NCBI GenBank assembly: GCA_905182985.1
Contig: CAJJDN010000153.1
Location: 62,001-126,000, forward strand
Length of the DNA stretch: 64,000 bases
Source: Paramecium sonneborni
Taxonomy: Eukaryota > Ciliophora > Oligohymenophorea > Peniculida > Parameciidae
Reading direction: 5' to 3'
The notes beneath the pieces were generated by a model. The model saw nothing but the letters and a program-made list of their open reading frames with translations. It did no database searches and had not been told where the DNA came from. Below, piece after piece: positions 49,233 through 61,654 of this stretch. Made by a program: the position numbers and the translations under genes. How positions within the stretch are numbered: position 1 is the first letter of the stretch; every line of letters starts with the position of its first letter.

Positions 49233-49985
49233 ATGAATAATATTAATGAATTAACAACTTAAAGAAGTAGAAGTCATTACTCTCCTTTATAATTATCATT
49301 CAGTTCTGGTTTTCTGAACTAATAATATGATGAATTTGTTAATAAGATTTATGGTAAAACAAGATAAATTAAAATACATCATCTTCTACCTAAAAAAACC
49401 AATAAAGTTTTTGAAATACTAATTCCATAACATGAAGATGCCATTTACAAAAAAATGGATGATTATATTAAAAACGAAAAGCTCAGTCGAAGAGAAACAA
49501 GAATCCAAGAAACAATTATTGAAAAAGAAGTTCTTTAACAATATAAAGAAAAATAACATCCTTATAAATTAATGCTTCCTGATTAAAGTTACATCAATAT
49601 ACTACAATCTTGTTAAAATTATATGCCTAAATTTAAATTTGCTAGATTCAATAGCCCTAACAATCATGAAAATAATGAAAAACTCTTACTCAAAGTTAGT
49701 CAATTACTTCAGTAAAGAAAATAGAGATACGAAATTTATAAAAAATAATTAGAATATACAAGGAAGAATAACAATAATTTTTTAAGATAAAATTTCAATT
49801 CAGAAAAAACCCAGTGTATGCCCTTACCTTTGAAATTGAAAAATATTGAATAAATTATTTAGAAGTGCAAGGAATAAAGTGAAGGTTGTAATACAGAAAT
49901 AAAAGAGATAAATAAAAATAAATAATAATTAAATAAAAATTATTAATTAATAAAAGATTAATATAATGATATATTCAATTAATGA
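49233..49985 (+). CDS. Charged helical protein, 250 aa, unknown
   Basis: ATG 49233, only 10 bases after the phosphatase stop, to TGA 49983 (251 codons, no intron). The product is rich in Lys, Asn, Gln and Glu with several long helices (KLSRRETRIQETIIEKEVL, LLLKVSQLLQQRKQRYEIYK) and a basic motif KFKFARFNSPNNHE. No TM or known domain. The Lys/Asn-rich last 30 residues could be partly chance reading frame. Confidence 0.75.
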
Positions 49986-50603
49986 TGAATCTTTTTAATC
50001 TTTAATCTTAAATCTTATTCTAAATCCCCTTTAAGTTAAATATCTTTATGTAAAGGATTTTCATTAAACTAAGGCCTTATAATTGGATATTTAAAATTGA
50101 CTAAGACTGAGATACAGAATTAACTGTATCTATAACAAGAATTTCAACTATATCAAAAAATGCAATTAAAGTTTATAATTTGTTTTAATGAATTGTTTCT
50201 TGAATTATCTAAGGTTAATTTTTAGTTATTTAAGTATTATAATTAGAGCATAATATATTTGTTCTAAAAAACCTAAATAAAATAGGATTAAATTGATCAA
50301 TATAAGTGTTCAAAAATTTCATTAATTTTTATTTTTTCATATTTTAAAGAACCTTAAGCTAGAAAATATAATCTGATTTTATTTTAGTTTTACTTAGTTA
50401 ATAATAGCTAAATTTTTAAAATTGATCAAAATATTTTTAGATTGATTAATTCTTATTAAATCTTTAATCTATTTTTATTAGTGCCTTTTAATAATTTTTC
50501 TGATTTTTACTTAGAAATAGCATCAGCATAAATCATAGAATAAAATTGACCAATATTTGATTAAACATTAACATAAAACACAAGTATTTTTATTATTTAT
50601 TTA
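49986..50603. other. AT-rich intergenic region with a short hairpin
   Basis: About 620 bases between convergent genes, without coding signal. Contains a perfect inverted repeat at 50111-50130 (GATACAG / CTGTATC with a 6-base loop). This could form a small stem in RNA or DNA; no terminator role is implied. Confidence 0.55.
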
Positions 50604-51843
50604 TCATAAAAAAATTAAATAAATTTTATATAATTATAATATACATAATCCTAACCATCCTATTTATATGCTTGTTATGTTGACTAAAATTTATGATTAA
50701 TGCAACCATAAATTTAATCCAAACATTATCCATGATAATAAGATAAATAATTTTGTATATATATTTGTTTAATCCTCTTTTAAAGCCATGAATAAAACAA
50801 CCATTAAGAAAGGTAATTCATACAGTACGTTTATAAAAATGTTACAAAAGGAAGCCAAAATGATTCCAATTATGTATGGTATAATATTTAATTATCTTTG
50901 CTAAATTAAAGGATTCTATTAGCAGTCTTAGCTTTACAATTCCAAAGGTTTATTATAATAATCTGGAACTCCAATTGTATATGTATTGTGAGATGGTTCT
51001 TGTCTACTTAGATTTTGTTATCCATCATTTAATTCATTAGCAATTTCATTATTTTAAAGAATCTTTATCTATCTTAGATCTTGCAATTATAATGTATAAT
51101 CTTCTAATTCATCTTCAAATTTCTTGATATAAGATATCACTAAAATACGAGCTTAATTTAATTGAAGATTCAATAACTTCTAATCTAGAACCTTAATTTC
51201 ATATGTAATTTCTATTTCTAATAACTCGTCATTCTCTTTTTATGTCAGTAATTCAGTAACATTTTAATTAAACTATAAAGAGTATGTTGGTATAACTATT
51301 GTACTGTTCATCTAATTTTATGTATTTGTATTCAAAGCTATCAAAATACTGTCACCAACATCTAAAATATCAATTGTTTGGTTTATCTAGTATTATAAAT
51401 TGTAGCTTGGCTTAAAATCACTTTCATATTCATAATAATCCTCTATTTTCATATAAAATGCATAAGACTCAACCATATATTTTTTTTGAACCTATAAATT
51501 TAATACTGATGCTGAATGCATAGTCAATCTCATTGGTGTTCTATTATTATTGTTATTAATCTAAGGTGTATTTTTCAATCTCTCATCTATTGCTATTAAA
51601 TTATCCTTTTCTTCTTATAGTTATTATTTTGAATTAGCTATTTTCTAATTCAACAATTAAATTGCTCCTCTATACACCTTTTCAAATTATGAAAGTGTAC
51701 ATTGTTTATACTATACAACTAATTCAGCTATTTACATCTTGCATGCATTTATTATACAATTAACTTATCAATTAACGATCTATAGCTATGTTTGAATGAC
51801 TCTACAATAATTCAATAAGTTCTTGCTGTTAATATGAATGCAT
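50604..51843 (-). CDS. Coiled-coil protein with C-terminal TM hairpins, 404 aa
   Basis: ATG 51843 (MHSYQQQELIELLQSHSNIA) to TGA 50604; one 25-nt intron leaves 405 codons. The N-terminal ~90 residues are coiled coil (AIQLLNQKIANSKQQLQEEK). A middle beta-rich region (YSLQFNQNVTELLTQKENDE) is followed by another coiled coil (FEDELEDYTLQLQDLRQIK). Four hydrophobic segments lie near the C-terminus (YIIGIILASFCNIFI, LPFLMVVLFMAL, LFILLSWIMFGLNLWL, GWLGLCILQLYKIYLIFL). So it is a membrane-anchored coiled-coil protein facing the cytosol, of the kind used as tethers on ER or Golgi; that role is inference. Confidence 0.75.
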
Positions 51844-52201
51844 TTTTTATTAAATTACAATATATTTTTATTTATATTTATATTCAAAATTATTTATTCC
51901 AATCTTAATCAATCAATTAATATCATGTCTTCTATCATTCAATTGATTTTTCGTCTAAATTTATTTTAATTTCTTACTTTTTTGCAATTTTATTAATATT
52001 TCTATAAACTTAGTCATAACATTTTGCATTAACACTCAATTTAAGTTTCGTGTAATTCATATTATCCAAATTAATGTGGTAATATTAATTTTATTTATCA
52101 GTTCAACTTTAAAGAAATGTTTATTATTTTAAGAACCCATAATAAAAGAAATTAATTGTTAGGCAAAATAACTATTATTAAAATTCATTTTATGTATATA
52201 T
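51844..52201. other. AT-rich intergenic, divergent
   Basis: Roughly 360 bases between divergent starts at 51843 (minus) and 52202 (plus). No coding or repeat signal; presumably two promoters. Confidence 0.5.
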
Positions 52202-52837
52202 ATGAGATTGCCACAGTTTAATTTCCTCAATATGAACTCAAACTGTCCATCTCGTAAATATAAAAAAGATCTTACTAAATAGGTTACAAATTTCGATAAT
52301 ATAATGAGACATTTGTGCCGCAAGTAAGAAATATTCTTTTTTATTTATATTCATTTAACAATTGAAATTTATATTTTTTAAATTGAAAGTTTCAAGTATT
52401 GTTTTGTCAAAAAAGATAGAATCTTTGAATCAATGTTCGAAATATTAATTTTATTATTGAAATATGCAAATTAAATAGAATAAAATTGTAAAAATCTATC
52501 AAAGATAATAATTTAATTTAAACATCAAGATTCCTCTTGTTACTTTTATTACGAAGAATAAACTAAAATTTTGTAGACATTTCAAGTTTATAATTATGCT
52601 TTTGATTAATTCTATTACATCCTTCGCCCTTTCTAAGAAGTAGTTATGATAAATGTTTTATTTATTCCTATTTAAATGAAGCTTAAGAATTAAATTAAGT
52701 TTATTTATACTATATTGCTTAACTATTTCAAATAACCCTTTTTTTTAAGCCTCTGCATAGATATTCCCCAGGAAATTCTAATTTTTGTTTTCAATTGTCT
52801 AACTAATTTACAAGGAAATATAGGTATTATAAGTTGA
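52202..52837 (+). CDS. Unknown protein, 211 aa
   Basis: Open frame from ATG 52202 (MRLPQFNFLNMNSNCPSRKY) to TGA 52835, 212 codons with no TGA. The product alternates basic helices and hydrophobic stretches (FEILILLLKYANQIEQNC, FNCLTNLQGNIGII). It is more AT-driven in composition than its neighbours, so part of it may be non-coding, and introns near 52323 may be missed. No domain recognised. Confidence 0.45.
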
Positions 52838-53429
52838 TGTAAATTTTTTTTTTTAAATAAACATCAAAAGTATATTAGATACATTACAATTTGATTTGAA
52901 TTTTTCAGCTAATTTAATTTTATCAAAAGTTTCTGAATGAATCTCAAAATAAATAAGCATTTATATATCTTGTTCTTTAAGTTGATTGATTTATTATCGA
53001 GTCAAGTTATATAAGTTATATGAGAGCTAAGATTATAATAATTGATAATAAATAAATTAATTTATTTTTAATTCTTAGCTTCAATTCTTTTAAATTACTA
53101 TTACTTTTTTTTCGTAATTAGTCTAAAGATTGATAAATTATTAATTCTTTAGTTGGATGCAATCTATTTTTATTTTTACAATACTTTAATAATATATCTA
53201 GTGTTGTTTGGAAAAAGTAGATTCTTAAATTAATTGATTAAAATGTTTATATGAAACTATGATTGTAAATGTATTTAAAAAAATCTGAAATGTCTAAAAG
53301 AATGGGCCGATTGGATCAGTAATAAAAGATGAAAATAAGAAAGGGAATTAATTTATTATGGATATTTAAGTCAAATAAAAATATGGTGGAAAAGCAATTA
53401 TATTATGTTATTTTTATATTAATTATTAT
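52838..53429. other. AT-rich intergenic, convergent
   Basis: About 590 bases between convergent stops. Very AT-rich, no ORF of coding character, no repeat recognised. Confidence 0.5.
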
Positions 53430-54407
53430 TCATTTTTAATAGTCTTATTAAAATTATTCGCTAAAATTAAAGAATTTCTTACGTATCAGAAATGACAATA
53501 TTATCAAAATTAATACTGGTTCCAATTTGATTTCCTTATCCTTAAAATTCTTAAGTCTTTGTGGCTGGTTTCTCTTATTAATTAGATGATCCAATTTAGA
53601 AATCTTGATTAATGAGATGGAAATCTGATCTTTGTTTAAGGCTACTAAATATAATGCTATTTTCAATTGTTTAAATGAATTGCTAATGGGTTAGTGTTAT
53701 AATTAAAAAATTACTTGAGTAGGTCTGAAAATCATAAAATTGAAATATTTGGCTTCAATTAAAGCGAGTATGATAGCTGCAACAGGATCAATACTGTGTT
53801 TCATAAAGAATCCAAATAACACAAAAATGAATGGAATGTATTTTGAAGGTACTAAACAAGGAAAGAAACAAAAAGTTCTTAGTTATTCTGGATTAGCAAA
53901 ACACCTTAAATTAATAATAGACTTACTGTAAACTTAAGTAAACAATAAATAAATTCATCAACCCATAAGAAGGCATGCTATCATTTTATATGATCAATGA
54001 TAAGATTAAAAATATGATCTAATTTAGATAGAATATAAATACTTAAACCAGGAACCCTTTAATAAAGAAATCAATTAAAAACACAACTGATCCAAGAGTT
54101 TTTTCTAAATCTGAAAAATTCATAATAAAAAAGATGGGCATGAGAATTAATCCAAAAAATCCTAAAAGTAATTAATATTATTTATTTTACCTTCAATAAA
54201 TTACGTAAAAAATAATCTCTATAATTGAAATCCATGAAAAACTAATTCTGGAATATTCAAAAAGTAATATGTAAAAATTTGATCAAATAAAGAATTGATT
54301 AGAAAGACGAAGATTGTAATGATAGTTATTATTTTATTGCCGATAGGAATTCGATTAAGGAAATCCGTTGCATTTTATTCTCCTTAAGGTAATTAATTGA
54401 TGTTCAT
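53430..54407 (-). CDS. Rhomboid-superfamily (Derlin/UBAC2-like) membrane protein, 300 aa
   Basis: ATG 54407 (MNINQLPQGEQNATDFLNRI) to TGA 53430; three introns (29, 24, 22 nt) leave exactly 301 codons. About six TM helices in the rhomboid arrangement: IITIITIFVFLINSLF, then LVFHGFQLQRLFFTQF (the Trp/Arg-type entry loop of the fold), GFFGLILMPIFFIMNF, a following DLEKTLGS, then FLVQIIFLILSLII, YGLMNLFIVYLSL, and FIFVLFGFFM..IDPVAAIILALIEAKY. No GxSx serine or matching His is visible, so it should be a pseudoprotease such as Derlins and UBAC2, which act in ER-associated degradation. A basic cytosolic tail and one more hydrophobic stretch follow. Family assignment is from pattern, not alignment. 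Confidence 0.65.
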
Positions 54408-54574
54408 GATTAGTGTTATTTTATTAAAAAATTAATATAATATATATAAAGAGTTTTAAATAATTATATAAAATGTTAAAAAAAATTAATTAATCAGTTC
54501 TTCTAACCAAATTTATTTAATTTTTATTTTGTATGTAATCTATTTAGAGCAATAGTAATTAAATACAGAGAACA

Positions 54575-55848
54575 ATGGGAAGAGATCGAAATGGATAATC
54601 TTTATAAGTTGGATTACCAATTTCAGCTGTTTAGAAACTGGATGTAACAAATGTAACATTAAGAAAATATGATCGTTATACAGGTAATCCAGAAACTATA
54701 GCATGGGAGAAACATTTATTATGTGAAATAGGGGTAAATGATTTTAGTATAGTTATAGGATGAAGATTTGAACTTCATAAAAGATTTTTACTTGGAATAA
54801 AAATCATACAACGATGAGGAGTATTACTTTAGATACATTGATTCAATAAGAAGCAAATACTTATCAGAAGCAAAGGAAGCTTATACATTAGCTAAAGATA
54901 TTTGTAAATAATTGGTGGCAGAAGATCTAATAAAAACTTAAAGATTAAAAAAGAATCGTAAATAAGTGACTTAAAGAATTAGATAGACTTTAGGAACTTT
55001 TAAACAGACAAAGAATGAAGATATTTTGAGATGGGTAATATTGATTAAATTAAGAATAGAGAACTGGTTTAAAGAAGTTATTTCATGAAATGAGAGATGC
55101 TATTCAACATATACTTGATGCAGGAGGAGAAAAAGAATTTTTTAGATTAGAAGAGTTAATAAAATAAAAGTAACATATAACGGAAGACTTTTTAAAAGGT
55201 CTTCCTAATCGTAATGTATAAGAGATAAATAAATATTTATAATCAATAAGATTGTTTGTATCAAAAAAAACAGATGAATTTCAATAACACAAATTGGAAC
55301 ATGGAGATGATTTTCATTTTGATGAGAAAACGATAAGAGAATTATCTAGATCTTCTTTGGAAGATACTGCTTCATGTTATAGTGATAGATTAACAGAGAT
55401 AAGAGCACATTCAAAAAGAGAAAAATAAAAGGAAGCTGAGAAAAAGATAGAAAAATTTTATGATTTAAATTAATTGAAAAACAAATGGAAAACAACAAAT
55501 GTAGATTAATTGAAAGGAACCATTAGAAGAGTATTAGTAAAAGAGACATTATCTGAAGCAGAACATATACGTGCAAGAGCATATAGATTAGAATAAGAGA
55601 AAAAAGGAATTTAGATTTTGAAGATTGAATAACCAAAGAAACGTAGATAGACAGCTTAAGAAAGAATATAAGAAAGAAAAGAAAAGAAAGATAAAAGATC
55701 AGTAGCTGAATATTAAAAGAAACATACATTAACAAGAGAAGAAATGAAGACTGAATAATTGAAATAAGAATTTTTTACAAAATACAATCCAAAATCTAGC
55801 ATAGGAGAACAATTTAGTGCAGCTGTGGGTTATAATAATTTATTTTGA
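54575..55848 (+). CDS. Charged coiled-coil protein, 407 aa, unknown
   Basis: ATG 54575 (MGRDRNGQSLQVGLPISAVQ) to TGA 55846; two 25-nt introns leave exactly 408 codons. The N-terminal ~60 residues look like a conserved small domain (DVTNVTLRKYDRYTGNPETI). The rest is highly charged helix (KRLKKNRKQ-like runs, KREKQKEAEKKIEKFY, ERIQERKEKKDKRSVAEYQ) ending YNPKSSIGEQFSAAVGYNNL. No TM or signal peptide. The architecture is common among axonemal/basal-body proteins; no specific family recognised. Confidence 0.85.
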
Positions 55849-55872
55849 ATATTAATAAAATGACTATTAAAA

Positions 55873-57706
55873 ATGCCATAATTTTTTTAAACTACATAAA
55901 ATCTTGTCTTAAAATTTCGTGATATTGCAATTGATCAATTAGACATCTTTGGTCAACCTCCAAATTTTTTAGTGTTGAACAGGTAGAAATATAATTCAAT
56001 GGTTGGATTAATAACAACCATCATGATAGGTACTGTCACTTTAATTTATTTAACAAATGAATTGGCCTCCATGTTATACAAAGCTGAGCCATCTGTAGTC
56101 TCATCAGAAATTCAAGTTTTTGATACTTAAGTAAAGTAGAGTCCATATTTAATTAGACATACCCATTATTTAATGATAACTTTACTTTAGCTATTTCTGC
56201 GACAGATAGTAAAGGATTTCAACTTAATGGTTTAGGAAAATATTATAATATATCAATATTTCATTGTATTAGAAGTAGATAAAAAAATGAGACAAATGGA
56301 CAAGTTATAGTCACTGTAGAGTAATTTATACAAATTTATATCTTCTAAGATGTTAACTCCTTCCAACAGAAACTTGTAATATGTCACATTTTATTACTGA
56401 ATAATAAAGTGATTATTTTAGTAGAATGAGATTAGGGACAATGCAATGTATTAATAGAGAATTTCTTAAACAAAATCCACCAGTAAATCTTATTAACTAT
56501 ATTTAAAAGCCATTATAAGGATAATTAAATGCTATGGTCTATCAATATCTCAAAATATAATTCACTGTTTGTTAAAACTCTACTGAATATATGAATTGTG
56601 CATAACCTGAAGAAATAACATCCAAATTAATGTCTGGACATTATGTTGTTTATACAAGTGATTACTTAATGTAACTCAATAACCCAACTGAACCATATAA
56701 ATAAATTATTAATAGTGAATTCTCAGGCTATTCTGTATCAACCTCTAAAATTATTAAATAATATTTCAGAATTATTCAAACTACTAGTGATGATGGTTGG
56801 CTTTTATCGAATATACATGTTAAAGAAAATCTTAAATAATAAGAATGGAGAGAAACCACTGAATTATATAATGGTGAATATATTGTAGAACATTATATTG
56901 CACTTGATTATAGGTAAACCAATTATACCAGAAATTATGTTAAAATTCAAACTGTTTTAAGTAGATTAGGTGGTATTTGGCAAATCTTTATTATTATCAT
57001 GGCTTCTATCATTAGACCTATCATTAATACTCTTATGCATTTAGATATTGCCAACAAAATATTTCGTTTTTAATTTCAAAAATAAGAAATAAATCTACAA
57101 ACTAAAAATAATACTCAAATTATTGATATCTAAAATAATGATGATAAAATCAATATTTTTAATTTCAATAACCAAAATTCATAATTACCTAATGATATCA
57201 CTTCCAAAATGTTTATTTTATTCGGATGTAAAAATTAAAAAAAAATGTTATTCAATAATGCCAAAAATTAAATTATGCAAAACTTAGATATTATTAATAT
57301 TATTTAAAAATTATAAGAAATTGATCTTATTAAATAAATCATTTTAACCAAAGAATAATAACAACTTTTTAATCTCATACCTAAACCACTTATTCATTTG
57401 AATAATAATAATTCTGAAAAAAATAATATTAAAACTAACAATATTGAATATATTAATCATATTAATTAAATCTCTCAACATAATAATAAATTTTCAATAT
57501 ATTTAGAATCATATCTAAAAATCATTACATCCAAAGAGAAGAATTTCTTAGATGAAAAAATTATTCATTTATTGGATAAATAAACTTTAGCTTTCTTTGA
57601 AAAATAAGTTGGATAATTAAATATATCAAATATCTCTAAATCCCCTGGCTTTTTAGAGAGCAAAGAAGATGATATCAACGAACCAATACCATTATTACCA
57701 AAATGA
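55873..57706 (+). CDS. Two-TM ciliate-family membrane protein, 592 aa
   Basis: ATG 55873 (MPQFFQTTQNLVLKFRDIAI), 24 bases after the previous stop, to TGA 57704. Introns of 26 and 29 nt leave exactly 593 codons. TM1 near residue 55 (MVGLITTIMIGTVTLIYLTN) follows the cytosolic signature QLDIFGQPPNFLVLNRQ. A ~300-residue lumenal/extracellular region with Cys (LLPTETC, CINREF, CQNSTEYMNC) precedes TM2 (IWQIFIIIMASIIRPIINTL). The last ~230 residues are cytosolic and Asn/Gln/Lys-rich. This layout recurs in a large ciliate-only family of unknown function, as far as I recall; I cannot confirm members here. Surface or contractile-vacuole location is possible but unproven. Confidence 0.8.
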
Positions 57707-57844
57707 TATAGTAATTTATTACTTATTTTATTTTAATAATTAAAACAAGTTGATTAATCAAAAAAGAGTTTATTTAGCAATTTTATATAATATATTCAGT
57801 AAGAATAGAGTAGATGTTTTGAATTATTTTATGTATATATAGAT

Positions 57845-58359
57845 TCAAGTTAGACACTTTGAAAGATGTTAGATAAAGGTTTAGGTTAATGAAATGATTT
57901 CTGGAGACAGATTTATAGAATTGATTAGTTAATTCAATTCATCAAGTTTCTCATTAGGTTTTTAAGACATAGTTTCTTATTCAATTTTTATATCACAAGG
58001 TCTAAGATATTAATCTTAACTTACATTTAACAAATGTCTTTATGATTTTCCCTTAAATGTTTGTAATACCTGTTTTTTACCATACTATAGGATTTGTTTG
58101 GAAAGAAAGGAGCTATTTTTACGAATTTAGGTCCTAATTTTTGAACTAATCCAAGGATTCGATCATCTTCTTCTTAAGTAAATTAAGACAAAGATTGACC
58201 TTTCCCTTGTTAATCCTTTTACTTATTTTTCTTTTTCTATTTACGATTGATATTGTATTAAATTCTCTTCGGACCAGTTTAAATCGTATGATCTCTATTA
58301 GCATAAAAACCATATTTCTTAATTGACGATACTCTCTTATCTCTCTTCAATTGTTCCAT
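57845..58359 (-). CDS. Myb/SANT-domain protein, 163 aa
   Basis: ATG 58359 (MEQLKRDKRVSSIKKYGFYA) to TGA 57845; one 23-nt intron leaves 164 codons. Basic N-terminal region (RKQKKKNKQK), then a single Myb/SANT repeat: FTQEEDDRILGLVQKLGPKF followed by VKIAPFFPNKSYSMVKNRYY, with aromatic/hydrophobic anchors at Myb spacing (Phe, Leu, and VKNRYY in place of the usual IKNRW/YY). A short Glu/Asn helical tail follows. Likely a DNA-binding regulator; a single repeat leaves chromatin binding as an alternative. Confidence 0.8.
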
Positions 58360-59101
58360 AATATAAATAATAAATGGAAAATAAATTTTGGATTTGAATC
58401 ATGTTCCAGATTAAGATTTTGTTTTTTAAACATTAAGAAAACATATTTTATAAATAAAAATTACAATTAATCAATTCATCTAAAACACTTTATCTTGACT
58501 TATTAATCATATATATATCACCACATATAAGTATAAATTACATGGTATTTTTTTACTTTTAACACTTTTTGTTTTTTTAAAAACTACTAACTGTATAATT
58601 TAATTAAACATAGAACAATATACTATTAAAATTCAAAGTTCTTAAGATTAAAAACTTACATACAATCTTACATCATTTATCCCCTTTTTAGAAGTACTTT
58701 AAATTAGAGCAAAACCAAATTAATAAATATTTTATGTAAACACGTGTTTTTAAACAAAAATTTCTTAATTGTTTTGAAGATGTTTGTATTAGATTTTAAA
58801 CAAGTAAAAAATGATTTGTAAATGAATGAGCTAATAGAATGATAACTAAATTTTAAATTAAATTTGTTGGTTACTATTACTATGTTTTAATCATAAAATT
58901 TCTCTAATTATTTTCTCTCTTTAAATCTAATTTAAATTGCTCTCTCTAACTGAATAAAAACCTTTGTAAAGAATATTTGTTAAATTTATAAACTTTAGGA
59001 ACAAAGTATAATAAATATAATATAATTCATTTACTTAAGCTAGTTTTAGTGGGAAGAGGTAATTTAAGATTGTATTTTTTTAATTAATTAAATTATGCTA
59101 A
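58360..59101. other. AT-rich intergenic region
   Basis: About 740 bases between two minus-strand genes, the longest gap in this half. Stops in all frames on both strands; no repeat, RNA gene or conserved block recognised. Confidence 0.55.
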
Positions 59102-60241
59102 TCAAAAATTTTAGATGTCATTTATTAATTTATCAATGACTTTTTATAAGTTGTACTTTTTTATTGAGATGTTGCTATTTAATATAAAACTCTTGATACT
59201 ATTGTTATTACTTAACTAAGTAAAGTATTCTCTTTAAAATAATCTTTTATCAAAAGTCAATACATTTATAGGTCCTAAGGGTTCACTTTATTTTTTTACA
59301 TGTCCCCATAAGTGCTTGTACTTAAGTAATGCATCTTTAAATCTGATGGGATGAAATTCTAAATTTTTAGGTTCTGCTAATTTTTCTAATTCAAAATCAT
59401 CATCACTATCAGTATCAATTTATCCACTAGTTTATTTTTATCGAATATTGTATTCAATCATTCTGACAATAGCTTATCGAATCTTATTTTAGATTGGCAT
59501 AGGCTCACCATCCATAAATTTTTCATGAAAAGCTTTAGCCAATTATTATTCCTTGGTGTAATAAAAAATCTTGCCTATTTAATCATATGCATTTAATTCA
59601 TAATTAGATTCATTAAAAAATAATGTATATTTAATGAGTTTTTTAGAATAAATTAAAGCCTTCTTGAAGTCATACATTAAGAGTGAAAGCTCAACTAAAT
59701 ACTTATAAGCAATAATTTTGTAACGATAAACTCTATTTGAGTTGCAAAATACTAAATATTTTTACCAAATTAACATAGCTTTATCATATAGGAACTGTTT
59801 TTCTAATATGTATGCATATGTAAAAACAGCAACATTGTACAAATTACCAATTTTAGATTACCTTAAATATCTTAAATCAATACAATATAATTATTACTTC
59901 ATAACAAATGTGAATCTCTCTTCTAAATCGTTTATGTCATTTAAATTAATTTAAGATAAAATTTTCGAAGATTGTTACTTTCTATTACCATAAGGAGAAT
60001 TGTCATCATCATTAATTTTAAAGAATTTGTCATGGTCCCTAAGAAAATGATAATCTTCATTATAAGTAGATGACACTTTTTGTTCTAACTTTTTTACTTA
60101 AGGGAGTGTAGTCTATGCCCAGTTCCCAAGAGTTCCAACAGTTGTTTCATCTACTTTTTTAAGTGATAACATTGAAGTTGCCCTAGTTGATCTACTAAAT
60201 TAACTATGCTTAGTCTTAGGATTGAATAAATTTATTTTCAT
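59102..60241 (-). CDS. Helical-repeat (TPR-like) protein, 379 aa, intronless
   Basis: ATG 60241 (MKINLFNPKTKHSQFSRSTR) to TGA 59102, 380 codons, no intron. Polar N-terminal third. Then paired helices typical of TPR arrays: NLYNVAVFTYAYILEKQFLY / KAMLIWQKYLVFCNSN, YKIIAYKYLVELSLLMYDFK / KALIYSKKLIKYTLFFN, YDQIGKIFYYTKEQQLAKAF. An acidic loop (DTDSDDDFELEKL) and a basic C-terminal part follow. Probably a scaffold for protein contacts. No enzyme motif; partner unknown. Confidence 0.85.
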
Positions 60242-60368
60242 AATAATAAAGTATATATATATTTAAACAATCATTTAATATAGTAGTTTTCTTCGTCTCC
60301 TTTTTTTATTGAGGAACTCTACATTTTAGAGTTATTCATTCTAGATTATTACATAATGGATTAATTTT

Positions 60369-61202
60369 TCATTGTTTTATCAAGTCTTGTAATTTCTTAA
60401 TTCTATTAACTGCTTAATTCTTTTCTGACATTTTAATACTTTTATAATAGTCTATTTTTATATTATTAATTAATTACTTCTCTAATTCTTATGATCTAAT
60501 TTTTCTTTATTCTTCCTATCCTGAAACTATTCTTTAAACTAAAGCACCTAATTCTGTACTTTACTTTTATTTAAGTTATAAAATCAGATTTCTAATCTTG
60601 CATGATCTTTATTAATTCCATTTTTCATACTCATCTCTTTCCATTGATAAAATCCTTTACTAAGTTAAATGAGCTTCTTAATAACTAAAATTAATATTAA
60701 ACAATATTATACTTTTCTTATTTTGCTAATGATTCTTCAGTCTTTCTCAAACTTAATAATTCTGCTGAATCTTTTGGTTTAACAGGAATTGAATTTTCTA
60801 ATTCATCTGTAAATTATTTTAATTCTTCATCATGTCTTTAAAGAACTTATTCTTTTACTCTTTAAGCTTCTTGATCAAATTCAGCCATTTTCTAATCCCA
60901 AAATTCGTTAAACTAATTAAATTCTTCAAAGTGTGCTTTCTCAATTTCTTATTTTTCATTTGTATGTCTATCCTTAACTTCAATTTTATTTTTTGAATCT
61001 AAATCTTTTTTCAATTCTCCCAATCTTTTTTTTGCTTATTCTGCTTCCAAATATTTTCCTGCCTTCTCACAATTCTTTTAATGATCATACAATATTTGAC
61101 TTATTATAGTATTTACAATCATTACATATATTCTTCTAAATCTCCTGTTTAAATTGGAAGATTATTTGTTCCCTTTTTCACTGTTGATCTTGAATTATTC
61201 AT
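60369..61202 (-). CDS. Coiled-coil protein, 259 aa
   Basis: ATG 61202 (MNNSRSTVKKGTNNLPIQTG) to TGA 60369; introns of 26 and 28 nt leave exactly 260 codons. After a short polar leader the whole protein is heptad helix (NCEKAGKYLEAEQAKKRLGE, KAHFEEFNQFNEFWDQKMAE, QEAQRVKEQVLQRHDEELKQ, ending RIKKLQDLIKQ). The segment YLEAEQAKKRLGELKKD followed by FNQFWD-type residues looks evolutionarily constrained and may belong to a conserved eukaryotic coiled-coil family, but I cannot name it with confidence. Confidence 0.8.
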
Positions 61203-61654
61203 AAATTATTTTTATTTTTCTGTTAAATTATAAAACAATTTATATAAGTCCAAATAATATAAATATCATTATTTTAAATCTTTTTTAATGCAAATTTTAG
61301 TAATAATTATTACAATAATTAATCGATTGAATATATTAAATAAAATTGAAAAAATAAGACCATATCATATTTAATTGACTATTATAATAAATTACTAAAA
61401 AAAAAAGAATTATTATTTAAATTTTGGTCTTGTTACAACCAATATGATCTTTCCATATCTACAAATTAACAATTATGCATTATTAATAATTTTCTGTTTT
61501 TAAAATTATTATGATTTATAGTAACAGCTAAACTTCTCTAATAAAATAGAGTACTTTTGGATAAATAGTAACAAAAACACCCCTTAACAGATAAAATAGA
61601 GATTAAGACTAATCAACTATTTCTTAATATCAATCTCCAACATTAAGATAAGCT
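61203..61654. other. AT-rich intergenic, divergent
   Basis: About 450 bases between divergent starts. No coding signal or repeat; expected to hold both promoters. Confidence 0.5.

Noticed and set aside
49018..49236. Plus-strand poly-Asn ORF
   Set aside because: Out-of-frame reading of the phosphatase poly-Q tract (AAC/AAT frame of a CAA/TAA run).
50111..50130. Short TA-flanked inverted repeat resembling internal eliminated sequence ends
   Set aside because: Only 16 nt from TA to TA, below the minimum size of Paramecium internal eliminated sequences; noted as a hairpin only.
53740..53931. Plus-strand ORF MKYLASIKASMIAATG...
   Set aside because: Antisense shadow of a TM segment of the rhomboid-like gene, which has exact intron-corrected length.
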